A stretch of DNA of 64,000 nucleotides from Pseudisothecium myosuroides (lineage: Eukaryota; Streptophyta; Bryopsida; Hypnales; Lembophyllaceae): contig OX637290.1 in assembly GCA_951799445.1 (NCBI GenBank), forward strand, positions 22,376,987 through 22,440,986, in the 5' to 3' direction. Positions 1-10,147 of this stretch are shown in pieces. A program made the translations under genes and the position numbers. The notes under the pieces are model-generated. The model was not told the origin of the DNA. It ran no database searches and saw only the letters and a list, made by a program, of their open reading frames with translations. Position 1 is the first letter of the stretch, and each line of letters opens with the position of its first letter.

Positions 1-1420
1 TATACCGGGCAATGACAGGCGGTCCTGTGAGGCCATGAATGCAGACACGGCACGAGGAAAATAAATACAACTTTCTTGTTGATCATATGGATGCAAATCT
101 TCATCTTGCACTATCGGCAATGAACATTTCGCAACAGAAATTGCAAAGAATTGCAACGAATGCATTAATACAAAAAACAATGAGTAACAAAGACCTGCTC
201 TCTTGCGCTTGCTGGTCCACCCCTTGATCTGGATGGTCTCTGCCAGCCATCTTCCTCAGTGCCGATATCTGAATGACTCTGTCGCTGCATTGGCCACCTT
301 TGTCGAACTCTACCATCAGCGTCGCCGAAGCCAAGAATTGGTACAGAAGTCTCTGCTGCCCCAACAGAATGAAGGTGGTGGTCTTCTACATGGTGGCTTG
401 CTTGAGAATGTGAAACTGTAGGATGGCAGACAGGATATGGAATTCGCCTCCCCTGGTACATAAGAATAATTGTTACACCACCAATCACAATCACGAATTA
501 TCACACACTTCCAGTTTCCATGCTCTAATATTTCAGACCCCGTAAAGGTACAAAGCCATGGGTAGGTCACATGGGGACCTTTTTCGTCCAATTTTATTTT
601 ATTTCTGACCTACACATGCAATGTTCTTCACTGATTCTGGTGATGTAAAAGTTGGATCCCTCTGAATTACTGATTTTTTCACAATATGATCCATCGAATT
701 GGTCTTGTTAAAACCATGAATCCTTGGTCTTTAAGGGGTCAGTGTACTACAAACCTCAATACCTCTGTTACGACGGCAGTGGGGTAAGAAATGATTTACC
801 TGGCAGAGCGAACGTCCGAGCTCGTCCTCCGAGAAAGAGATCCTACTCTGACTCCTTTCTCCAATCGACTGGCGAGGGTTCGGTTGCCGGAGCCATCCAT
901 CAGAATATTCAACAGCGTTCGCATCCAAATTCGCAGACCTGGAAGGCCCCTCCCCAACAACATTTCTAGAATAGCATCTCTGCTCGTCCAAAATTCGCTC
1001 CTCCGAGTCCCGAAACCTCGACCTATTGCCGCACGAAAGGCAGCCAGAAAGGCACCCCGAGGCCTGCGACTGCACCATGCTGGCCATACGGAGCGCCTTC
1101 TGATTCTCTTGCAGCAACAACTGCTCGATCAGATTCCCGGAATGCAACCCTAAATGATCACCGCAACTGTGCCTCCGCAAGGCATACTCATACTCCGGTC
1201 GATCATAACCACCGTAATGCGGTGGTCCTCCTCCTCTTCCATCGTCGTGCAAAACAGGCGGCCTTACAGGTGCCCGGGACGTGGAGGAGAGAGGAGGCGC
1301 CATTGCCATCCTCCCGTCCATGTGGTACCCCCCTTGACAGTCAAGAAAACTGCTCGTCGGAGGAAAATGGACCGACTCGGAAAGCGAACCTTCCGCTCCC
1401 GGCTGCCCCTGAAATGACAT
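1..1420 (-). CDS. Unrecognised plant protein, 5' exons (partial gene)
   Basis: I do not recognise this protein. A long minus-strand open exon starts at the ATG at 1420 (protein begins MSFQGQPGAEG) and stays open for about 220 codons, to either a donor after position 804 (CAG|GTAAAT) or one after 763 (AGAG|GTATTG). The 763 donor leaves phase 1, which fits a second exon 415..195 (acceptor CTACAG at 416) ending at CAG|GTCTTT in phase 0. A third exon then starts at 24 (acceptor CACAG) and leaves the window. The protein is rich in Ser, Arg, Gly and Pro, with an RPPVLHDDGRGGGPPHYGG stretch and a short possible helix around LIEQLLLQENQKALRMASM. No signal peptide, membrane segment or enzyme motif is visible. 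Upstream (1450-1560) is typical untranslated leader with an AGGGTTT motif. The exon 1 reading frame is fairly sure; the exon 1-2 join is a guess, and an extra exon in between is possible. Confidence 0.45.
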
Positions 1421-1559
1421 CTCTGGAACTAATCCCCTCCGTCTCACATTCCCGCAAACGCTCCCATCGCATACCTAAAACCTCCACCACCAACTCTCTT
1501 GCAACATCTCAACTATCTCTGGCTCCAAATCCTTGAAACCCTAAAATGCTTCAACAATC

Positions 1560-3270
1560 CTTGCAACATTAAAACCAGAAACACGACTCACAAAACCTCT
1601 ACAACCAATTCTATTCCCAAAACTCAATCAAATCGCAGCGCTTCAAGTATTGCTTAGTAATATCGACAGAAGGCCTAACAGAGAGCTTCAATTGCAATTG
1701 CTTTTGGAATCCATAGCTACCTCATCGAGATCGGAGCAACCACAACATTTGCGAGAAGGGCAATGTGATTGAAGTGAGGGAATGCTGAGCGGGGAATGGG
1801 GAGCGAAAGACGTGGCGGCATTCGATTGCATGAGGTAAAATATGGAGAGCTAGAATTCATCCAAAAGATTTTAAAAGTAGGATGATATCATCACACTTGG
1901 ATGATTAAATAGTTTCTCATCTGTAGTGTGCATCTTTGGGGATGATAAGATAGCCACACCCATAACCATCACTTCTAAAATCTTAAGAAAATCTATGGAA
2001 GTGAGTAGAAGTGATTATAATGATGTACTACTTCTGAACATTTGATCCTAGTGTTGGTATTAGGTGCATTTGCACTTGGCTCTTCAATAATTCACAACTT
2101 ATTCTCGTAGTATCCAAATAATACATTTGAAAGTGCATAGGCATTATTTTTCTCTTGCTAATAGGATCTTGTGATTTGCTGAATGTTTATCAATAATATT
2201 CATATTCAAAATCTTTAATTTGACAATTATGGGTGCTGCTACCTTAGTAGCTTCTTCATTCCAGTCAAGATCGCACTAAGGTAGCCACCCATTTCCAACC
2301 TTTTAAGCAATTATGCATATCTAGAGCGCAAGTTTGTTGAGTAGGGAAATTTTTCTATACAAAAATAGAGTTTTTAAAGATTGCATAATTTTTCAGAATT
2401 TTATTACACAAAACATAATTCACTATGAATTTTTTAGTTGAAGATTATGCTCAACCCATACTAGTCATATAGATCTTCCTCTTCCGACCAAGGGTTGGTT
2501 GCAATATTGAGAGTCTTGTAGCCAATCATAATGTGTCATAACTGCATTGGGAACTGTGCCATAACTTATCAGAAAGAGAGCAACTTATACTATGCCAGAA
2601 ATGGAGGGGTGATCAAAAATGGATTAGCTACCTTATACGTTAAAAATTGAAAATAAAATCTCTAGGGAGAAGATGAAGCTCATACTAAGAGAAATTTAAA
2701 CTCTCCTCTTTCCCTTACAAAATGTTAAATTTCCTATCGTTTAATTCCTAAGAGAGTTGGCATCTACTAATTGGATTATGAATGTTTTCAAGAGCTTGCC
2801 ACCAAAGCTACAAGAAACAGATGAAGTACATTTAAGTATGCTAAAAAAGCAATTTTTGTCTATTTTTCAACAATGCAACTACCATGGTCACATTTGGTGC
2901 TTCATGGTTATTGTGCAAAGTTGTGAATGAGTACATATAGGGATGGAAAGGAAAGGAAAACTTGCAAAATGAAGATCTAATGCTAGATTCTATTTATATC
3001 ATAATTTATTTTGCCAAAACCATGCAAAATCTTCATCCACCTCTCCAAGACTATGAGGGTTAAAATTCCAATTGGTTAATAGAAAAATGCAATGATGGAA
3101 TGTTTATACTATTTTTGTTATACTATACAAAAGATGATCCATTTTATTTAAAATCGATTTTTTTTTAATATTATGATAAAGTTGATAGATTACAAGACCA
3201 AATTTCAAAAGTCTTGTTGGCATTCATTTGTGTATATCTTTTGTTGTTTGAAAAGGTACATTTTTGAAAA
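1560..3270. other. AT-rich intergenic spacer
   Basis: No coherent reading frame, RNA gene or recognisable mobile element ends are visible here. The sequence is AT-rich with many short poly-A/T runs, and stops are frequent in all frames. The first 250 bases are probably the promoter and leader of the minus-strand gene at the left edge. Confidence 0.5.
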
Positions 3271-3815
3271 ATCAAGCTCAAGGAAACCTTTCATTCTTTT
3301 TGGATACAGCACCTCTTACTGTCCAAGCCTTGAAAACGTCAACTAATCTTGTATTTGGCCCCAAAAGAATAGTATGACCTATGGAAGATCTACAAACATT
3401 CATTGAAACATCAAACTCAAGTGAACCTATCATTCCTCCTGAACTATCCAGACTTTGAAAACATCAACAACTCTGTACTTGGCCCCAAAGAAATAATACA
3501 ACATGTAGAAGATCTCCAAACATTCTTTGAAACACCAAGCTCAAGTGAACTTTCCATTCTTTTAAAAAATAGCATTTCTAACTCTCCATGCTTTGAAAAC
3601 ATCAATTTTTATACTTGACCTTGAAGGAATAATACAATTTGTACTGAGAAGATCTACATCCACTGAATGTACATTCTTTGAAACATGAACCTCAACTGAA
3701 CCTTTTATTCTTTTTAAATATAGCATCTCTAAATGACCAAACCTTGAAAACATCAATGAAATTATATTTAGCCTTAAAGGAATAGTAGGGCATATGGAAG
3801 ATTTGCATCCAGGCA
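3270..3815 (+). repeat. Degenerate tandem repeat, about 125-150 bp period, 4 copies
   Basis: Four diverged copies follow one another. Landmarks recur in order in each: CTCAAG(T/G)GAACCT near 3278, 3415, 3540 and 3690; CTTTGAAAACATCAA or a variant; a GGCCCCAAA-like block; then a GGAAGATCT-like block. Two copies remain open in one plus-strand frame (3403-3618), giving repeated peptides such as CFENIN and PKEIIQHVEDLQTFFET. The other copies carry stops, so this looks like a decayed repeat-protein gene or a non-coding satellite. No homologue is recognised. Confidence 0.6.
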
Positions 3816-5850
3816 TAAGTGCACTTTATTCTAGAAGGCAACATTGTCTACCATTTTATAGAACATATTATTCTACAACTATACAAGTGCATGCATAGAA
3901 ACATTTATTTGCATCCTTTTAATGAAAAAGTAGCATATGTATTGAAATGTTTGATCTTAATAAAAAATTGTCTTTGCTAATACAAGAAAATTTGTTTCAT
4001 TAACTGAGCAATTGCAAGAAACACTTGTCTTTTATTGTGTCCCCTTAGCTTTAGATGGATGGTATTTTACTCATAACTTTTGCATTATATGTCAATTTTA
4101 TATGAAATTCGAAAAGAATGTACATGTAGTAGTTGTAAACATTGAGTAATTTTTTTCACTTTTTAAATTAGTTTATTATTCTTAAATAGCCTTGATTGGA
4201 TGGGCTACTACTTCTACTATTAGGGAGGGTAGTACTATTTCAGCCCAAAAATGCAAATTTAAAGGTCAAAATTGGGATACAAGGGCTTTTGCTATAATTA
4301 CACAAGCCCATATAGAGATTTTCTAAAAATAATAATGTATTCACCTTCTACATGTGCTCAAAGTGCACTATCTATGTTGCACAAGTGCAAAGAACACAAT
4401 TTTTTTCCAAAGATGAAAATGATTAAAAAGGAGCACCTTCAAATTAGGAAAAATGGTCAATTTATTTTATTTTTTTGAATTATTTTATCATTTTCTAAAA
4501 ATCAAACCAACAGCAAAGTATCATTTTTCTTGGTATTTTTTGTAGCTCTTTTTTTGTGCTTAACTTTTGGAGATAAATTTTTCTAGGCCTAAATTCTTAC
4601 AAATATACTATTTGGAATGCTTTACAAATTATCCATATTTTATTTAGTTTAAAAAAAATTATTCTAAAAGTCATAGTACTCATTGAAATAGGCATTTTGA
4701 GACTTGAAAATTAGAAGATAAATTTTTGTTTTTAATGTTAATTTCATATTCATTTACTATAAAAAAAACATTCTTAAATGTTCAAACTCAAAAGGTATTT
4801 TTATATTACACTTTAGGAGAATTTAATGGTCCCAGAACTAGTTGTGAGTATACTTTTCTAATCCAATGCCAAAATTTTAATATTTTATCATTAGTAGAAA
4901 GTATATGCATGAAGACTAGGACAAGCAACTAGAGATTTGTTTCATCTCTTGATTTGGATTATGTTTTGGATCACCCATGGTCTCAAATGACCAACAAGTT
5001 AGTCCATATGATTTTCTTTGAAACATGATGATCACATTCTAAATATTCTTATGAATTAGCATAGATACTATCTATGAGGAGTCGCGCTTTTGCTATTTGT
5101 AAATCTTTGAGAAACACTTTTGGCAAACAATTCAACTAAGTTTACTTATATTGTTGTCATGTAATGAACAAGATTTCTTTACCTAACTACAACATTAATA
5201 GCTATGTAATTATACACAAAAATTGAAGAAAGTTGGCATTCATAGAATTTAAAATATTTACAATTTGACAAATATGCAAATGATGTTGGTTTTCACAATA
5301 TTTGAGTATTTTTTTTGGAACTAAGAATATGGAATCAATTGCATTAGCCATTGTAGAAAAAATATAGGTTACAACATGAGCCATTGCTACATCTTCATGC
5401 CCGTGCATTTGAAATATTTGTTGAATACGGCAACATGTTCAATTTATATGTTAGAGCTGTATGATACGTTAGTAGGTTCAATTTTTTGTACAAGGACTGA
5501 GGTTTATAACGCACACCTAATTAGTGATTCAACCAATCGAATATCATACAGAATATGACAGACTTCAGGCGGGAATTTCAGGGTGCTTCGGCAGTAAAAG
5601 GCCACTCTAAATTGATTGAACCGCGTACTGAGGAAACAAGATCAATGAGTTTACACATTCATCGATCATTCAAAATATGCCACACTAAATAGCTTGAGGA
5701 GTGGTCTGAACAAAGAATGAATATCAACGACAACCCCAATGCCCCAATCATCCACAGTGCAATTCAGTAACGTAACACCTGCTAACTTACGTATCCGCTT
5801 GTGAGCAAGTCGACACCCAACGACCGTCTTTCACTGACTCACCTTGATTT
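3816..5850. other. AT-rich spacer, nothing recognised
   Basis: Only short, low-complexity open frames occur here. No splice-supported gene, RNA gene or clear element terminus was seen. Composition becomes less AT-rich after about 5560. Confidence 0.45.
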
Positions 5851-5856
5851 GGACAT

Positions 5857-5976
5857 TTTCAAGTTGGAGGATACAATTTTGAACCACAGCGTCGACCTGA
5901 CTCGATCATGGAGTTTTCAAGTTGGAGGCTAATTTGGACCACAGCTAGCGTCGTCGACAAGACTCGATCATGGAGT
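5857..5976 (+). repeat. Imperfect direct repeat, two units of about 60 bp
   Basis: TTTTCAAGTTGGAGG begins each unit (5857 and 5914) and GACTCGATCATGGAG closes each one. Between them both carry a version of CCACAGCGTCGAC. The second unit has a few extra bases. The region is more GC-rich than its surroundings. Function unknown. Confidence 0.8.
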
Positions 5977-6947
5977 GACACAGCGCTCTCCCCATTTCAT
6001 TGTCAAGGCCACAAGACAATACGGAAGTTGGCTGTGATGTTGATCAGTTCAACTTGTAATTGGAGAATAGTTCAAAGAGCTTGACGTGTGCGTAATGTGG
6101 ACAAGGGCAATCAATCAAGGGAGGCGTTGATCTGGAAAGCCGGTATCGATCGATCCGGCCCGAGCGTCTTCATTGTGCCGACCATGCAAGCTAGCTAGAT
6201 TATATCTCTCGATCGATCGATATATACGTCACCAACCTATTCCGTAGCTTGGCTTTTCCCTTTGTGTCATTCTCAGGTCGCATTTTTCAATGGAAGCTCG
6301 ATGGAAGAAGACGAAGATTAGAAGGCGAATTACGTTACGCACATGATTGAGAACTTGTCGCCATCTTCGCCTGACCGTCCTTGATGCGCGCAGTTGGGAT
6401 GAAGTGAGCGCAACTACCGTGAGGCTAGACTGAGTATTATGACGACGGGAGGGCCGGGGAAGCCCAGTGGCTCGATCGATCTCGGCCACTGCTTTGAGTG
6501 CTTTGTGATCATCACCAGGGCGTGACTCGGTCGGGGCCGCCTGAAGCAAAATAATATACCCACACATATATACTGTATAGTGTATATCCAAACTCATGTG
6601 CGATTGTTGACCTGTCTCAATCATGTACGCTTGTTTTTTTGGAGTATGATAAGGGGTATTGAATGGGAGAAGTTCACCCAATTGTGACGTTGACTTCATT
6701 GCAACATGGAATAAATTGGCACCAAGATTTTGGAATCCATAATTCCATATGACAAAACTTGGGAAGATCAATGTTGCTGGTCGGTCGGCACACCGGAAAT
6801 GGTCAATGATACGTCACTACGTCAGACGTCAGTGTAAAGTGTAAGGTAACTACAATCAAAATCGTCCAAATTTCAGTTTCAATTGTGTAAATAAAAATCG
6901 ATTGTATAAGCAATTCAACTGGTTCCCATACCTATAATCAACCAATA
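5977..6947. other. Mixed-composition spacer with a GATC-rich patch
   Basis: Contains a GATCGATCGAT-like simple patch near 6210 and one isolated minus-strand open frame (6771-6229, 180 codons) with no recognisable domain, splice support or composition like the real exons. I see no supported gene. Confidence 0.4.
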
Positions 6948-7205
6948 TTTTGTTAAAATGGTGGTATTCCACAAACTTGGCACTTTTAGGTTTAGACCAT
7001 GTGGTCTAAAATGTAAACTGAACCTAGATTTTAGACCATATGGTCTAAAATCTATACCATTCTTAGAAAATGAAAGGAAAAATGGTAGGAGAATATCGCC
7101 ATTTTAACAAAATATGCATTCGTTGCAATCATGCAGTCTGAAATCTATACAGTCCTAAAAATGAATGGAAAAATGATGTATGGATGACTGCCATTTTAAC
7201 AAAAT
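6948..7205 (+). mobile_element. MITE, TTTTGTTAAAATGG family (composite copy)
   Basis: The left end TTTTGTTAAAATGGTGGTAT matches, in inverse orientation, the right end ATATCGCCATTTTAACAAAA at about 7094-7113. The interior holds a near-palindrome around a TTTAGACC...GGTCTAAA motif and a perfect one, TTTAGACCATATGGTCTAAA. A second, shorter block continues to 7205 and ends again in GCCATTTTAACAAAAT, so this is one full unit plus a partial duplicate. A related copy lies at 33345-33524, and a fragment near 10765-10860. No coding capacity. Confidence 0.75.
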
Positions 7206-7372
7206 TTCCCATAATCAACTGAAAAAGTTTTTGTAGGGTCTTATTGGTAGTCAAAAAGAAATTCTATTTTCTCTTAGAATGCATTTTGGGGGCACCATAT
7301 GAATAAACTATGAATTTTTGAAGTACTTGAAAATAAGTATTTTTAAAACCGACTCTAGACTCTCGTGAATAA

Positions 7373-7723
7373 CATTAGAAGAAATATGAGCCTTCTAGAG
7401 GGCTGCCCCCGAGTGACAAGCCAAGCTATTAAAATGCTTGGCCTGTCACTCCAGAACAATCCCGCAGTAAGCAGTCAGTTGGGCTGATTGCTCGCCGAAA
7501 TGGTTAGAAATCGCGATTTTTTTTTAAATTTTATTTTATTTTAAAGATTGAAATAAAATAAAAAAATTTACTCGTAAATTTCGGCTCCTACGCCACTGTT
7601 ACTGCAGTTTCAGCTGCGCGGGAATAGGATAAAAATGATTTTTTTTGCAAAAAATAAATAAATTTCAGGGTACCTTGGAGGACTGTGGAGCAGCCCTCCG
7701 GAGGCCCCAAATTTTCTCTAATG
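7373..7723 (+). mobile_element. MITE, CATTAG family, copy 1 (351 bp)
   Basis: Imperfect terminal inverted repeats of about 34 bp: it opens with CATTAGAAGAAATATGAG and closes with the inverse of CATTAGAGAAAATTTGGGG, both followed inward by an AGGGCTGC block. The interior shares AAGCCAAGCTATTAAAA, GCTTGGCCTGTCACTCC and AATTTCAGGGTACCT with copy 2. No target-site duplication is obvious. The CATTAG start resembles CACTA termini, but no transposase is present. Confidence 0.8.
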
Positions 7724-9797
7724 TGGCATCTAGTATATTTTAGATAGGAATTGGTAGGGGTCAGTTTAGAATGGGGTTGAAATTAGATGTTGTTAACTTA
7801 ATTAGTACTTCCCTTGAGTCTTACAATATGATGCCTAACTATGACCATGTAGTCTAAGTTCAAAATCTTTCAATTTGTACGCTTCATTTTGACACCATGT
7901 AACAACAAATATTTTTCTTTTCACTTCTTGGGGCTATCACATGTCACGTGTCTTCTATAAGTCATAAAACATTAAATCGTTTTTTTATTGTAAAAGTTTG
8001 AAGGAAAATCAAAGAAATTTCTATCAAATACATTATCAGTTTTAAGAATCTTAAATTTGCATCGTGCAGGGCTACATTATAGTTATAGTGTAGCACATCA
8101 CCGAGTACTTCAAATTTCATGTCCTTCCATGTTTAGAGATGTGAATTCTTATAAGATCTCAACTTCAAACTGCTATAAAACATTCATTTGAAAAAGAAAA
8201 TTGAAGTATTAAAGCAGAGTGGGAACTAGACCGTCTAGATAGAGTGGCCGAAGGCTTAAAAATTTTGTTAGTTTTGTTTGAGAGAAAATATAGTCATTTT
8301 GAACATCAAAATCAATTTTTTTGGCTAAAAAGAGCAAAATGTGCTAGAATTCACTATATGAGTAGTATGTTAGTTTAAAACAAAATCCCCAATTTCATTA
8401 AAAAATAACAAATACAATTTGAACTTAATTCAATCATGTGAATATCCCATTAACAAAGTGTTACAAAAGAATATAGATGAAAATAATTCATGTTATCATG
8501 GTAAACAAGAATAGTATGACCATTAATCAACCATTTTTTTTGACATCAATTGTTTTTCTTCTAAAGGATATGGGTGCTTTTCAGAGGGAAGAAATTGATG
8601 AGAAGATGCCATTCTTGAAAGTTTCTAAAATTTCTTCCATGCATTTTTATACTAGTTGAGTACAAGATTCTACGATTAGATATGCAAAAAAAAACATTTT
8701 AAAAGTTTTTTGTTCTTTGCAATAGAAATGGCAGTTTTGAGTGGTTTTTGATGGAAAAAAGGTCTTGGGACTTTAGAGGTTGAAAAGCTTATAATAAGCT
8801 TATAATTTTATAGTTTTCAAGAAGAATTGAAAGACTTCAACTATGTTTTCCTAAACATGTGAAGTAGACAACTATAATATATACACTAAAATGAAAATTT
8901 CTGGGAGTTGAATTTTTTTCCACAACCACTTTGAGATTCACTTAGAGACATCATCAATGAATATTGATAGAATAATAGTTTTTGACCAATAGAATCTTTT
9001 GAAATGACATCAATGAATATTTTGCCTATTTTTTCTACAAAATGTTACATTTTAGTTGTAAGAATTTATTCCACTTTTCACTTATTACCTTTTGACCAAA
9101 TACACTTTCAACAACTCCCATGTGGTGACTATTACCCCCTAAAGAACCATGAGTGCAGATTTTGCACTATGAATGAATGGAAACACGTCCCAAACTCATT
9201 GAAATGCGTTTTTTCATCCATCAATTTTTTGTCAAGATTCTTATATTATTTCTTTAACATTTGTACGGTTTAAATCATGAAGATTTTGCTTTGCAAATAT
9301 TCTATAATTCAAAGGTATTGGGAGGTCTAGCCTCAAAAAGTAACTTTTTCAATTCAATAAATTGACCCTTCAAAAATGACTTGAATCAAAAAATCAAATA
9401 AAAATCTTCAAAAATCATTATAATTAGAACTCAATATTTTTAAACTTATAGGGAAAAAAATATTTTAAAAATTATAAATATTCAATCTACAATTGATTTT
9501 AGAAGGAATTTCCAATTTCTGGCTCAAAATTTTATTGTAAAATATTGGTATGTATTTTTGTTGATCTAACTATATGGATGTGATCTATAAGTAGCCTTTT
9601 ACAACTATTGTTTGAGAGTCATCATTAAAATATTCTTCTAAGTTGCATTTTATAATAGATCTTCACAATTTTGGAAATTTGGACACCCCTCTGGTCCTTT
9701 AGGGGTTAATGCAACAATTCTAAATTGTTTCCAAAATAAAAACCTCTAGAAAATTCATGACCTAGGTAGAGTATCTATATAACATCTTTGTAAGTGT
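7724..9797. other. AT-rich spacer with partial dispersed repeats
   Basis: 7915-8130 resembles segments near 20360-20720 and 32050-32450, so it is another dispersed, unclassified repeat. About 8600-8780 matches the right end of the TTAA-bounded element at 30579-31516. A second outward-facing terminus of that family (CTTTAGGGGTTAA) ends at 9709. No gene is supported. Confidence 0.5.
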
Positions 9798-10147
9798 CAT
9801 TAGAAGAAATATCAACCCTTTGGAAGGCTGCTCTGGAGTGAAAAGCCAAGCTATTAAAAAGCTTGGCCTGTCACTCCAAAATTGTCCCGTAGTGAGCAGT
9901 CAGCTTGGCTGACTGCTTGCCGAAACGGTCAGAAATTGCGAATTTTTATTTTTATTTATTTTTAATAATTTTTTTAAGATTTAAAAAAAAATAACTCGTA
10001 AATTTCGGTTCCTGTGCCACTGTCGCTGTAGTTTTAGCTGTACAGAAATAGGGGGAAAACGAATTTTTGAGCAAAAAAAAAGTAAATTTCAGGGTACCTC
10101 GGAGGGTTGTGGAGCAGCCCTCTAGAGGCCCCAAGTTTTCTCTAATG
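9798..10147 (+). mobile_element. MITE, CATTAG family, copy 2 (350 bp)
   Basis: Runs from CATTAGAAGAAATATCAACC to the closing GTTTTCTCTAATG and is collinear with the copy at 7373-7723 over its whole length. The main differences are in the internal A/T-rich stretch. No coding capacity. Confidence 0.8.

Noticed and set aside
6229..6771. 180-codon minus-strand open frame
   Set aside because: No domain, no splice support, and composition that changes along its length; it is best explained by chance in the GC-shifted patch.
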